A stretch of DNA of 64,000 bases from Hippophae tibetana. Its lineage: Eukaryota; Streptophyta; Magnoliopsida; Rosales; Elaeagnaceae. Position numbers and translations under genes: made by a program. Shown piece after piece: positions 35,824 through 48,624 of this stretch. Under the pieces are notes generated by a model that saw only the letters and a program-made list of their open reading frames with translations, was not told the DNA's origin and ran no database searches. Within the stretch, counting starts at the first letter, position 1. Every line of letters starts with the position of its first letter. The stretch covers positions 31,908,501-31,972,500 of the forward strand of contig CM072804.1 of the NCBI GenBank assembly GCA_037013495.1, in the 5' to 3' direction.

Positions 35824-37560
35824 CACACTTTGTTTGTCCTCAAACAAAAAGAAATTAAAGAAAAGACAATTGTAGATAGTTTCAACAAGACACCATAAAA
35901 ACTATCATCACTCATCAAGCCATAATCTGAATTTAGATTTCATCACTAATAACTTACACTTTATACATCGAAGATAGGGGAAAAATTAATCAAAATTCCA
36001 CAATTTTTCAATCAAGAGTTAAGAATTTACTTCAACCTATAGCTACATCCTTTAGTGTTTGTGTGAAATAGTCAATTTAATTGCAAACCACTAGCAAATT
36101 GAGATAAAAGTATAACAACTGAAATGAGAAGAATTCTCTCAAAACTTAACTCTATAAGTCCAATTTCTAGAAATCCTCTCCACTAATGTAATCAAATTCC
36201 AAATTCAAAGATCAAAAGGTCTTTAATCAAGGTTGTAATGATAGGCCACATGGTGAGGGCTAAGAAAGAAATGGATATGAAAAATCAAAGCAAACTGGGA
36301 AAATACTTGGTAGAAAGAAACAATAAAAAGAATATTCCCAAGATTCACATCATAGGTTTTTCTTGACAATATGCTTATACTAATGACAATATTATTTCCA
36401 TACTCAATAAGTGGAGTGCTCTTTTTTTCTATTTAATTTTTTTAGCATCTTGATACTCATATCCTTTTTTTTTATTTTCAATCACTTTAACCCTTTTTTA
36501 TTCTTACTTTTCCCTTTCTCTTTTTTTTTATTAAATAGAGCAAACATAATATGAATTATTTAATTTGAACTAACTTTCTCTTTAAATGCAAATTTCCACC
36601 AAAGTATTTTCTCAAAATTTAAGGTAAGTTCATGGTTTTTCAAGCTTAGAATATGAATGGTTTATGTAGTTAAAAGAAAAAATAAGGCAATGTAAAATAA
36701 GGCTCAAGGGGGTTGACTATGGGCATACACTATTCAATGATGGCGTGATAATTAGTATGTTTAGGAAAGATTTTTTGGTTGTGACAAAAATTTTTACCTA
36801 GATCATTTCTCTAATATTTGGTACCAATTAGGATTTTGCCTCAAGGATCCATCAACAAATTCCAGAGTAAAGCAAGATTAAACTTTTCCTAACCTAGTTA
36901 ATTCAACTCCTTCTCTTCATAGGAAAAATGGAGTAGAGAAAAATGTACTATGTTCTAAATTATTTTCAAGGAAAAATATTTAAATCAAAGTACCCACAAA
37001 AGTCTACCTAACATAATAGTAGATTTTGAAATGTTTTCTCAAAACCATCCTCAATCACAAATTTCAGAGTTATAGCAAATTAAATCATACTTAAATACAT
37101 GCTTGATAAGAGAATTCAACAACTCAAAACTATAGGAGTTGACACCCCCAAACTTAAACTAAACAATGTCCTCGTTGTAATTTAAAAGTGAGACAAATTA
37201 AATAAATGAAAGGAAATTCCCTGGTTTTATGGTGGATCCACATTAGTTTGTAATTTTCAACTTTTAATTCATGCAAAATAAATCAACATCAAAATCCAAA
37301 TTATTCAAATAAATAATAAAAAAAGAGAAATAATAAAATAGAATTTTATGGGCTGCCTCTCATAAGCGCCTGTTTTATAGTCTATAACCAAATTTTTCAA
37401 TCTTTATCAATTAGGATTTCGAAGAGAAATAAATGCACAATTCCTCTCCACTTGTTCTTCATAATAGTGCTTCAATCTTTAACCATTAACTCTTAATATA
37501 TTCGTTTCCTTGTCCTTTAATTCTTTTGCTCCAAAAGTGGAAACTTTGTCAATTGTATAA
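35824..37560 (-). other. Outer Athila non-coding tail
   Basis: About 1.7 kb without a gene between the purine tract and the integrase remnant. T- and A-rich runs near 36420-36540. No envelope-like frame. A second gacacccccaaacttaaac stretch near 37140 is typical of the region after integrase in this lineage. Confidence 0.55.
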
Positions 37561-39235
37561 GGACCTGTCCATCTTGATCTTAACTTACCTGGGAAGAGTT
37601 TTAGTCATGAACTGAAAAGAAAAACTTGTTGTCCTGGAGAAAACTCATGTCTAAGAATATTTTTTTCATGACACTTCTTTATTAGTTCTTTGTAGATCTT
37701 TGCATTTTCATAAACATTTTTCTAGAACTCATCCATCTCATTTAATTGAAGAATTCGCTTTTCTAATGTTTCCTTCAAATCAAAATTAAAATTCTTTACA
37801 GCCCAATAAGCTTTATGCTTTAACTCAATAGGTAAATGACTTGCTTTTCCAAAAAAAAATTCATCCATAAAAATTTCTATTCTATCTTCTACCATATTAG
37901 AAAAGATAGCCATTATGCAACGGTGAAATGTTACTGGGGCTTAGTACAATCCAAAAGACATCCTTCTAAAAGCAAATGTTTCGTAGGGGCATGTGAATGT
38001 AGTTTTATCTTGATCTTTTGAGGCTATGTAAATTTGGTTATACCCTAAATAACCATCTAAGAAGCAATACTAGGGATATCTGGCCAATCGATTTAGCATT
38101 TTATCTATGAATAGAGATGGAAAATGATCATTCCTTGTTGCTTTGTTCAACTTATTGTAATCCATACATACATGCCACCCCGTGATTGTTCTTGTAAGAA
38201 TAAACTCATTTTTTTTCATTTTTCACCACCGTCATTCCACCCATTTTTGGTACAAAATGCACTAGACTTACCCATTAGCTGTCTGAAATAACATAAATAA
38301 TTTCAGCATTGAAAAACTTCAAAATTTCAACTCTCACAGCTTCCTTCATTACTGGATTTAATCTTCTTTAGGGCATAAATGATGGTTTGTAAGGTTCCTC
38401 CATTAGAATATTGTGCATACAAATGGATGGACTTATACCTTTTATGTCAGAGATACTCCATCCCAAGGCTATTATATGCTTCCTTAACACACGTAGTAAC
38501 TTTTCCACTTCTTTCGATGGAAGTGATGCCATAACAATTACTGGAAAGGTGTAATTGTCACCCGAGAATGTATAGCGAAGATGATCAAGAAATTGCTTCA
38601 ACTCTGGAGTTGTAGTTTATTGCACTTTTTTATAGAGATTATAGAATGGTCTTTACTACCATTGGTTCTAGCCTATCCACTTCTGTGCTACATGATGTAA
38701 CCTGTTACAATGCTTCCGAGGCAAATACATAGTGGAGAAAGTAAATCAGGTTCACAAACACTGGAGTTATTAAAATCATAAGCATAAGATGAAGTTGTGA
38801 TACATCGTTCTAGGTTATTGGTTGGCATATCTTCTTGGAAGGATTATACTTCACATTGTTCAATGGTATCTACTCGAAAGTAAATGCTTGAATCTTCTAG
38901 AAATCTCATGGCTTTATAGATTTTAAACGTAACCTCTTCCTTGTTCACTGTCAATGTTAACTCACATTTTTGAACATCTATTAAAGTTCTTCCCGTATGC
39001 AAGAATGGTCAGCCAAGAATTAGTGGGACATCTTAGTCTTCATCCATATCTAACACCATAAAATCAACAGGAAAATAAATTTATCCACCTTTACCAATAC
39101 ATCGTCTATGATTCCACGTGGATACTTGATGGATTGGTCTGCTAGTTGTAAAGAAATTTTGTTCGTTTCATATCTCCAAGTCCCAATTTCCTATAAACAG
39201 ATTGTGGCATAAGATTTATGCTCACACTAAGATCA
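37561..39235 (-). pseudogene. Outer Athila pol remnant
   Basis: Pieces of integrase C-terminus (G-K-A-S-H-L-P-I-E-L-K-H-K-A-Y-W, near 37840), of RT (around 37860-38300) and of the linker and protease (around 38370-39230) can be recognised. The pol region is shorter than in the inner element. Fossil with many breaks. Confidence 0.75.
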
Positions 39236-40985
39236 CATTAAAATTTATCAAAATATGAATTTCCAATAGTGCAAGGCAATGTGAAACTTCTTGGATCTTT
39301 TAATTTTTGAGGTAATTTTTGTTGAAGAATGGCACTACATTCTTTAGAAAGCTTCACAGTTTTGAACTCTGCCAACCTTATTTTCTTAGACATATTGTCT
39401 TTCAAGAATTTCACATAATTTAGCATCTATTGCAAGGCATCTACAAAAGGAATATTTATATGAATTTTCTTAAAGATATCCAAAAATTTAGAAAATTGGT
39501 TATCTAATTTTTTTTGGAAGCATTGAGGATAAGGAAGTGGAGTAGAGAGAAAAGAAGGATTGTCAAGAAATGAAATTGATAGAGGCATGTCAGTCTCTCT
39601 TAGTGTATCATCAAAAATATCCTCTTCTTCTACTTTATTATTGCTTTGGCCATTGTTTTGAGCTGTAGGGGTGGACTCAATTTTCTTTGATGGTGACCTC
39701 TCTATTTCTCTTCTACTTCTAAGTGTAATGGCATTCATTATTCCTTTGGATTCACTTCTGTATTGCTAGGAAAAGTTCCTAGTTGTTGGGCATTGATGGT
39801 TGTGGCCAATTGCCCAATTTGTACTTCAAGATTTTTCATCCCATATTGCTACAATAAATCTCAATGTTATCCATCCGTGAATCATTCTTTTTAAACCTTG
39901 CTTTGGTCTCCTCAATAAAGGAAACCATGGCATCCTCAAGTGACATTTTGTTTGCTTGGTTGAATATCCAACCTTAGAGGAGGTTGCATCATATTCTTTG
40001 TGTTTCCATAAGAAATACTCTCATGATTTCGAAGCCCTGGATGGTAGTCATTGGCATAGGATTATCACGATAGTTGTAGTTTCGATTGTTGATGTATAGA
40101 ACCTGCTCTTGACTTGAATCATTCATCGAAATAGTCATACTTGAAGTTGCAACATATTACGCACTTTGTGGTATTCTTGGGGTTGTCAAGGCTGAAATCT
40201 GATGAGATAGAGAAGCTACTTGAGGTGAAAGGGAAATAAACAACTCCAATTCATGAATCCTGACAACTTTCTTAGCTATAAATCTTTCAATTGGCCATTG
40301 ATAGTTATTTGAGGCCATTTATTCCAAAGCAAAAGTAGCAACTTCAACTATCTTTGATATCAAAGTTCCACTAGAAGCAGCATTAACTATAGTTCTAGTT
40401 TGCCTATTTAACCCATTATAAAACATATGAACTTGCAACCAATCCAACAATCCATGTTGACGGCAACACCAAATCATACCTTTATATCTTTCACATGCTT
40501 CATAAAATGTCTCAAAATCATTTTGTCTGAATTGACCAATCTCACTCCTAAGTTGGGCTATTTTTGCAGGTGGAAAGAATCTAGCAAGAAACTTTTATGC
40601 CATGTCTTGCGAACTAGTAATGCTTCATGGTTGTAGAGATTATAGCCAACCTCTAACCTTGACCCTCAATGAAAAAGGAAACAACCTCAGTCTAATTGTG
40701 TCTTCAATAACACCATTCATCTTTACAATATCAAAAATCTCCAAACATTTCCAAATGAATATTAGGATCATCAAATGGTGATCCAGTAAATTGGGCTTGT
40801 TACACCACGTTGATCAACACCAGTTTAAGCTCAAAATTATTGGCAATAATGGTCTGGTGTCTTACATCTGAGTAGCTATCATTCATAATTGGCCTTACAT
40901 AATCCATCAAGATGTGTGGTTATGTATTCTGTTTTCCGGTAGCCATGGCAAGTACTTTCTTCTTTCTTTGTGATAAAAAGGTTTT
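39236..40985 (-). pseudogene. Outer Athila gag remnant
   Basis: On the minus strand a capsid-like start near 40950, a region with V-H-M-F-Y-N-G-L-N near 40425, and a tail with the N-A-I-T-L-R-S-R-R-E-I-E block near 39735, the mark that precedes protease. Fossil with many breaks. Confidence 0.7.
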
Positions 40986-41144
40986 TTCAATCTCTAGATC
41001 AAAAGGAATAATGTTTCGAGTTCTAGCACGACGCTTCCAACATCAAAAACACACCTAGAAAAGAAATATATATATATATATATAATTCTAAATTAAAATA
41101 AAGATTACTTTATATTGATATTGGCAAAAATAAGAAAAAATCAA

Positions 41145-41162
41145 TTCCCAGCAACGGTGTCA
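41145..41162 (-). other. Primer binding site of the outer Athila (aspartate tRNA type)
   Basis: Minus strand TGACACCGTTGCTGGGAA, close to TGGCGCCGTTGCCGGGGA. Six bases from the 5' LTR. Confidence 0.8.
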
Positions 41163-41168
41163 AAAACA

Positions 41169-42471
41169 TGATCGGTGCAAAACTATAAGTGAACAATGTC
41201 GTAGTTTTATAATAAAGTGATAAGTAGAGTATCATCCTCAGAGATTGGTAACTTACTTTTGACAAATACCAAAATTATACTAATCTCAATTTTATCTAGA
41301 AAAATCACTAAGTTTGTTGTAATTGAAATTTAAAATAAAATTAATTTAAAGAAAATGTGCAAAACAAAATAAAGACATTGTTCAAAAATCAAATTAATAT
41401 GATGAAAACTTCTAGGAAATCGATTTCACCTAATCCCTCACTATGTTTTACTCATCTAGCTAATTTGATTTAATTTTCTCTATTTGTTAGCAATCCCCAA
41501 AAAATATCCAAAAGCCTCTTTCGAGAGTCAATTGGAAATATTCTTATTCATCAATTTACACAAGAGTCTGCACTTTTGATATAGTAAGAAAGTATTAAGA
41601 CCAAAGATTTTAATACTACACAAGTTCATATACGTCTTTTGATATCTACATTTATGCCAAAATATTCGAATTCTATCCTATAATTCCCTATTTGTATAGT
41701 AAATCACAAGACTAAAATCATCTAATTAATGGCTAGTTAATTAGAAGCATTAAACTCGGAATAAATGAGACAAACATGAAGGGAAATAATTCAAATTAAC
41801 ATAGAAAATCAAGCATAGTTTAGAATTAAATTACATCTTTTTCCTAGAATAAAGATAAATTATTTCATGCTAAAAATTATATTAAACATAAATGAATTCA
41901 TCATAATTTCCTAAGAAGAATTGAAAGAAAATTGACTCGCAAAAAGAATCTACTTTTCTGTTTTCCTCTTACGCTAATTCGTTGTTTCCTTTCTTGCGTT
42001 TATTTTCTCCCCATCTGCTTTGAATCTTTTTCTTCTTCTTTTCTCACCAACGGATCTTGTCCTCTATGTTTCCTATTTCCTTTTTTTGTTTCCTCTAGCC
42101 TCCCTTTCCTCATCGCATTCTTTGTTCCTTTATATGTATATATATATATATCATTATATATAAACCATGGTTGTTTGCTTATGATTAATTGTTTTTTACA
42201 TTATCTTTTATATATATATATATATATATCTATAAACCATATCATACGTTCCTTCTTTATTTCTTATATCATATATATAGAGTCAAGTTAAATCTTCATT
42301 TAAAATTGAGAGTCCATAGACAATATGCTTCTAAAATTTTGGATCTTCATTATCTTCAAATCTACAATAAAATTTAAATTATAATAATGAATTATAAATT
42401 CAATAAAAAGAAAATGAAACTAAAGTTAAAATTGAGAATTGATAAATTATGTCAAATTATGCAAGTTATCA
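41169..42471 (-). repeat. Outer Athila 5' LTR
   Basis: 1,303 bp, TGATCGGTG... to ...GTTATCA on the plus strand, uninterrupted here. It contains (TA)n runs near 42136-42150 and 42211-42228. The reading frames seen inside come from its C/T-rich part and are not genes. Confidence 0.85.
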
Positions 42472-44882
42472 TAAGCATTATTCAGTTTTACGCTATCAAT
42501 CCTTAACTCATTCTTTTCTCTAATTTTTTCTATGGGATCAGAGCATGATTTATATAGTTCATATAAGAATGGTTTAATGGTGACACCTCGAACTAGTAAT
42601 GCTTCTAGAAAATCAAATGAAGATTGTGTAATAGATCATTCCTCATATACTTTACTCATAACTTCCTCTTCCTCTATGATCCTTCCACCAGCTAATATGA
42701 AATTCTCCATCAAGCTCGATCACTCCCAATTTTTTTTGTGGCATAAGCAATTGCTTGCCTTTATCTATATATAAGGAATGAAACACATTATTAATCTATC
42801 AACTCTAGTTCCTTCTTCTTTTCTCACCGATCAAGTTCCTAATCCTAAATTTGGTAATTGGATAAGACTCAATGGATTTGTGAAGTCTTGGATCTTTGCA
42901 TCGTTTCTCTTAGTGCCTCGGCTCATATAGTGAAGCCTGACACATTTTCTCATTACTAGAATGTTTTGGTGATAACATACTTTGGTTTTTCACTTGCTCG
43001 TGTAATGCACTTGTGACTCTAGTTTCAAAATGTTTGCAAGAACAATCTGTCTATTGAAGAGTACATGTTGAAAATCAAACCAATAGTTGATCATTTGTCA
43101 ACTATAGGTGATAGATCAAGATTTTATCATGTGCACAATTAGAGGATTGGATCCTACTGACCTTACTTTTTTCTTATCACTCTCAATAAGATTTGGTTCT
43201 ATCACATATGAGGAGTTTCAAAACCTCTTGCTTACTCATGAGAGAACGTTGGAGCATCATGCTCAATTCTATGATCATAGAAACTTACTGCAAGCTAACC
43301 TAGCTAGTATGCAAGCTATGTCATTCAATGGTACTTTTCTATCTAATTCCTCTAGAACTCTATCAAGGCCTAGTTGGAATCTTATTGATTTGGTGCTTCA
43401 AAACTCACAAAAAATACAACATCTTCAAATGCTTCTACTAAAGCCAAGAAACCTTCTTAATCAATAGAACCTCGAGTGCAATGCTAGATGTGTAAAAAGT
43501 ATGGCCACACTACAAACAACTATTTTCAGTTACGTAATCTATTGATTGGAAAAATGCCTCAGCCTATAGCTCTCATGATAGATAATTGTATAGTTCCTTT
43601 ATGAGCATTTATTTCAAATCAATGGTTGTAGACACTGGTGCTACACACCATCTAATAACCAACCTTGTCAACTTGTAGTTTTCATCTTCATACACAGGGA
43701 GTGAAATTGTTATAGTAGGTAATGGGACATCCTTACCTATAAAAAGCCATGTAATGGTGTTGTTATTATGAATGAAGAGTCATTTTTACTTAATAATGGC
43801 TTGCATACACATGCTGTCCCTAGCAATCTATCTCAGTTCAAATATTTCCTACTGATAATAATCCCTATGTTGAATTCAATGCTAACTCCTTTTGTGTTAA
43901 AAAGGAATAAACATAGGAAATACTACATAAAGGAGTAGCTTATGATGGACTTTACACCTTACAAGCATGCATAATTATAGAATCTTGCACAAGTTTAGGT
44001 GATCATATTCCTTCATCTACTTCTTTTCCCTCTATGTTTAGTTCTAGTGCTTTGTCAAGTAATAAGTTGCATGACATATGGCATCGATGACTACCACATC
44101 TTTCCAGTCAGGTTGTTGATAAGCTTTGTAAAGAGGTAGTGCTAGAAAATCTTATTTGTCATAAAAATAGAAGATACGTAATTTGTCCACTTCCCAAATT
44201 TCATAAGCTTACTTTCTCTACATGTCATGAAAAATCGGCTCATGCATTTGATTTTATAAATATGGATCTATGGACATTACCAGTTCTTCTACAATTGGTG
44301 TCAAATAATTCCTACTCTTAGTTGATGACTATAGTATATTTATGTGGATTTATTTCCTTAATATCAAGATTCAAGATTAAGTTGTCTTCTAATTGCTTAT
44401 GAATATGGATGACACAACCGAATTGGTTGTCAATTCATCTTGGTTCAGCCAACTTATATCAAAATGTTAGACCAATCTTAGAGTTGGTAGAACCGAATTG
44501 GTCCAGGAATAGGAAATACCAACAACCAAGTACTCCCACCCCCAAAGTGGAAACTGAACAACTACCATGTTGTTGAGGACACATCTAAAGATGAGGGAGG
44601 TTTCTTCTAAGTTTGAGACAATTTTTAGTGTCACTTAAAGAATTATAAACTGATGGAGGTGGAGAATTTCAATTTCTCACAAATAAATGGCATCCACAAG
44701 GTCTACTACATTGAGTTACATGTCCTCATAACTCTAAGCAAAAAGATATGAGGGAGTCTAGACATCAAAGATTAGTAAAGAAGGGCCTGACACTCTTACT
44801 TCAAGCATCCTTACCTGCTACAATATGGGTACATGCATTTCATACATCTCTTTTCACTATTAGTAGATTGCATGCTAAGGTA
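42472..44882 (+). mobile_element. Ty1/copia Ale-like fragment (LTR end, primer site, gag, integrase)
   Basis: Starts with about 60 bases that look like the end of an LTR, then the primer site TGGGATCAGAGC (42533-42544). Gag follows (S-I-K-L-D-H-S-Q-F-F-L-W near 42710, then D-P-T-D-L-T-F-F near 43155), a knuckle-like area near 43490, the pre-integrase region (D-I-W-H-R near 44077) and part of integrase (N-S-K-Q-K-D-M-R-E-S-R-H-Q, near 44730). The left side is cut by the outer Athila and the right side by an Athila LTR, so RT and the far LTR are not here. Broken in many places; old. Confidence 0.75.
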
Positions 44883-46132
44883 CTAATTGGACACACGAAT
44901 TGTGTGCAATTAATACACAAGTATACATACGTATCACAATAAGTAATATAATGATGAGAAAAAATTATTCACATAGAGACTATGTTATTATAAACTAATT
45001 TTTCAAACAAAAAAAATAAAAATCAATTTTTTGGTGTTTTTATATTTTAAGAAACCAAAATTAAAAGAACTAAAAATAAATTAAAATAATTAATTAAATC
45101 ATACTTGGTAACTAAGAAAATATATATGAGAAAATATCTAGGAATACTTAATCCCCCTATTTTCTAAACATATTAGTCACTAAAATTCTCCCAATATAAT
45201 TATCAATCAATTAAATCTAATCTAGTATGTAATCCTCTCTCAAGTAAACTACACACTATATATCAATTAATTTAATCACACTCTCATGTTAATTAAATTT
45301 TATACTACTCATTAAGCTCATCAATTATGGATCACACATATAAGAATTATACATCTCTGTTCATAAACTATACATGTTATTTAATCAAGACAAACAATTA
45401 AATAATTCTCTCAAAATTATTTAATTGCCTCTATAGATCAATTTTTGGGAAAATAATTAATAGCATAAAAATAAAATAAAATAATATAATTAAATGGAAA
45501 TCATAATTGAGGTAAAATATTAGATCTCTTTTTAAATTTTTCTGTATCTTTCTCACTTCTTAACTCCAAAAAATGATAAAAATTATGTTAATTATGGCTC
45601 ATTAGGGTTTATGGGGTAATTAGGGAGTTGAATATAGCTCAAGTGGAATTTGGGAAGTCATATGAGCTTCAAATCAACAGCTGAGATGAAAAAGGGGAAA
45701 AATTATTGTGCCAGCCAATAGTAGAGTGACATGTGGCAAACAATATTCACTCGGTGAATTAGGGAACGACTTGGGGAAAGGGAGACTAGTCTCGGTTAAT
45801 AGAAGTTGAGTCATCGACATGTGGTGCAACCTAATTCACGATTACGAATGGTAAGGCACACGGGTGGCGTATATGTGGCTTGCTCTGTCAGCTCCCCTGC
45901 TTGCGTGTCTTCCATATGGCACCTTCTTATTGGTCCTATATTAAAATTTCATTAAAAATCCATAAAAATTTTAGAAAAATTCCAAAAAATTCTAAAAATT
46001 ATTTTTTCACCCCTTTTCACTAAAATGTTTATATTTTAATATTTAAACCCTAAAAATACTACTTATTGAATAAAACGAGTAAATATTAAGTAAAAAAAGT
46101 GCATTGATGACTCTACTTTCATAAAGTCATCA
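44883..46132 (-). repeat. Athila LTR (pairs with 53382-54922, opposite strand)
   Basis: Clear reverse-complement match to 53382-54922: the phrase gagactagtctc with ttaatagaagttgagtca near 45790-45815, the ccagccaatagtagagtgac phrase near 45712, and gcacacaattcgtgt at the end. Its first 28 bases form a hairpin (TGATGACT...AGTCATCA, 46105-46132). Confidence 0.85.
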
Positions 46133-46394
46133 CTCCCATAAACTTAAATATTTTCTTGTCCTTAAGTAAAGCCAATTATAACTAAATAAAATGACATAGA
46201 TTGTAAATTCATATATATATATATATATATTAATACATGCATATTTAGTGAAAACTATCCCCCCACAAAATAGTGTTCCACAAATGTAAGAATATGTAAG
46301 GTTTTTGATGAATTTATTTATTTATAAGTGTTATACATGATATCATCCAATGCACTCATGAAATAAACCTATAGGAGCATGCTAATCCATTCAA
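44883..46394 (-). mobile_element. Athila tail: 3' LTR, purine tract and a short internal piece
   Basis: The LTR is 44883-46132. Read on the minus strand it begins TGATGACTTTATG and ends ACACAATTCGTGTGTCCAATTA. The purine tract AAGTTTATGGGAG precedes it (46133-46145 on the plus strand). About 250 bases of internal sequence follow, to the junction with chromovirus sequence near 46394. The LTR matches 53382-54922 in opposite orientation. Fossil; only the tail of the element is present. Confidence 0.75.
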
Positions 46395-47129
46395 TCTTTG
46401 AACAAGGCAAGGGTGCATGTTATACCTGGGTGTCCAACCCATATGGAATCATGGCACTCCTTGATCAACTCCTTCCTTAAGTTCCCCTACTTAGGAATAT
46501 AGATGTGGTTTTTCTTGGTATAGAGTAGTCCGTCACTCTACCAAAATCACCTTGTCTTTCCTTCCTTGATAAGTGCAAGGAGGTTTTGAGCCATGGAATC
46601 ATGCTCCAACCCTTGTTTGATCCTTTCCAACAAGGGACTACTTGGTCTACTTAAGGCTGCTAACTCTATCTTTTGACTTAGAACATCAACCACTACGCTT
46701 CTACTACACCACTATGATTTTAGCCTCTAATAAGGGCTCATTATTGGTGGTCTTATGTCGTGCTCCAGCTCGACTTCATGGTCTACCTATCTCCTTGGAG
46801 GTAACCGTTTAGGCAATGCTTCAGGCATCGCGTCCTGGAACTCATCCAAGACAACTTGCACCTCCGTCGATAAGCTTGGCTGTGGTGATGCCTCCACATC
46901 ATCATACTCCTTTAAGATGGCCAAGTAACTCTCTTCCTCCCTCTTCAATCCCTTCTTAAATTGAAGTGCTGAGAGAACTTAGGTTGTAGGTTTGGATGTC
47001 CTCTCCATTGGTACCACACAAACCGATTGACAAGTCCACTTGGCTAGTCCAAGCACCAAGATTGACCTTAACTCCACTAGTAACTCTTTGGAGTGGTAGT
47101 ATTTCTGAGTTAACTATTTTGAGAGAGCC

Positions 47130-48300
47130 TTATTCCTTGCCAACCTTTAGACCGAGTCTCTTTGCTTCCTCTAGTGACACAAAGTTGTGAGATGCACCTC
47201 TGTCGACCAAGACTTTGGCGACCTTCCTATTGATAGTTACATCCATGAACATCAAGCCTTTGGGGGTCATCGGGGCACTCTGCAATGCACTAAGCAGCCG
47301 CAAAGAACCCATCTTTGCACCTTCGTCTATCTTTCCTACATCATGGTCATGCGTGGAGGCAACTAAGGCACTCAATAACTTCCTTTTTGGACATTCCCAT
47401 GCAAAATGTGATCTGTCGCATATGAATCACGTCACACGAGGCTTTAAGGCACAACTATTCTCCCTTTCCTTCCCCTTATCTCACGATTTGAACAAGGAGC
47501 CTTCTTTGTGATTTTTGTGACCTTGAATTTTGGCATGGCCTACCCCTTCTTTCCCCCACCAAACTTTCTATCTGCAGCCTTTGAGCTCTTTTTTGTGGAG
47601 TAGTCAATAAGGCTCTCAACAACCGCAATGGCCAAAGACAAGTCTTGGACACCACGTCGCTTGAGTTCAAAATTAGCCCACGATTGGAGACCATCCATGA
47701 ACAAGAATAATGATTCCTTGTCTGATGTGTCAGGGACTTCTAGAATCAAAGTTATGAACTCCTTCATATAGTCCCTTATGCTACCTATCTGCTTTAATCG
47801 TCGCAGTCGGCCTCTTACCTCCTCTTCAGCATTTATGGGGAAGAATTGACTTTTGAACTCCCTTTTGAAGTCATCAAAGGTTTCAATTATGCATACCCAT
47901 CATTGCACATCACCATGCCTCTGTCTCCACCATAGCATAGCAGTGTCAGACAAGTATATGGCAGCGGTTCGAATCTTGCTGGCATGGTCCATTATGCCAG
48001 TTGCTTCAAAGTATTGTTCAAGCCCCCATAGGAAGTTCTCAACTACCCTAGCATTCCTAGCACTATTAAAGGTCTTTGGCTTGGGAAATTCCACCTTCTT
48101 GGCCTCAATGATGGTGGTTGTGTTAATTCCCGAGGCCATAGCCCGCTTGCAAAGTCCTAGGTCACCATCCATATCGTCAACTCTAAGTAACACATTAGTA
48201 ATTTCTCTTTGGACAAGATCTCGTACCTTGGAAAGTTCATCCTTCAACCCATCGATCTCGTACCTTGGAAAGTTCATCCTTCAACCCATCGATCTCTTAC
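47130..48300 (-). pseudogene. Chromovirus gag and protease remnant
   Basis: Gag shows K-P-K-T-F-N-S-A-R-N-A-R-V-V-E-N-F-L-W, then A-A-I-Y-L-S-D-T-A-M-L-W-W-R, the usual Ty3/gypsy retrotransposon-gag block (47900-48100). It continues with L-F-L-F-M-D-G-L-Q-S-W-A near 47690 and a basic tail. Protease carries V-D-R-G-A-S-H-N-F-V-S (near 47180), the counterpart of the family's D-S-G-A-T/S-H motif. A 32-base phrase, gatctcgtaccttggaaag..., stands twice in tandem near 48218-48293. Fossil. Confidence 0.8.
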
Positions 48301-48624
48301 CTTAAGCCACTATCTAGCTCATTGAGGGACATCTTAATTGCTACATGGATCTGTGCATCCTCAGCCTCCAAGCCGCTGCAACATTCTCCAAGTAGTCAAC
48401 CCAGTCCAAAAGCTCCCCTAAGCTGTCCTGAACACTCCCAACACGTGCTTCCAAGCTAGAAATCATGTCTTTCTACTTGGCTCGAGACTCCTTTGGTGGT
48501 TTACAAACTTCCTTAAGCCCACGTTCCATTGGTGGAACATCCACACTTGGTGTAGCTAGGGCACTATTCTTCATTATGCCAAGAATAGTAACGCTTCAAC
48601 TGAAAGCTCTGATACCAACTCCCA

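Larger units (their letters stand above)
23752..42471 (-). mobile_element. Outer Athila element, broken, hosting a second Athila
   Basis: Minus-strand Ty3/gypsy Athila. The 5' LTR is 41169-42471. The 3' LTR is in two parts, 23752-24225 and 35145-35808, with the inner Athila (24226-35144) inserted between them. The two LTRs align through both parts, for example gatcggtgcaaac at the start, caaaatattc / cgaaatattc near the insertion point, and caaattatgcaagt at the end. The primer site for aspartate tRNA lies six bases inside the 5' LTR. Without the guest it is about 7.8 kb, shorter than a typical Athila, and it is broken in many places. No clean target duplication is seen (gaagt against taagc). 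The LTRs look more diverged than those of its guest, so it is the older insertion. Confidence 0.85.

Noticed and set aside
47853-48459. Plus-strand frames of 64-150 residues
   Set aside because: They are opposite the chromovirus gag, which carries the recognisable domain on the minus strand.
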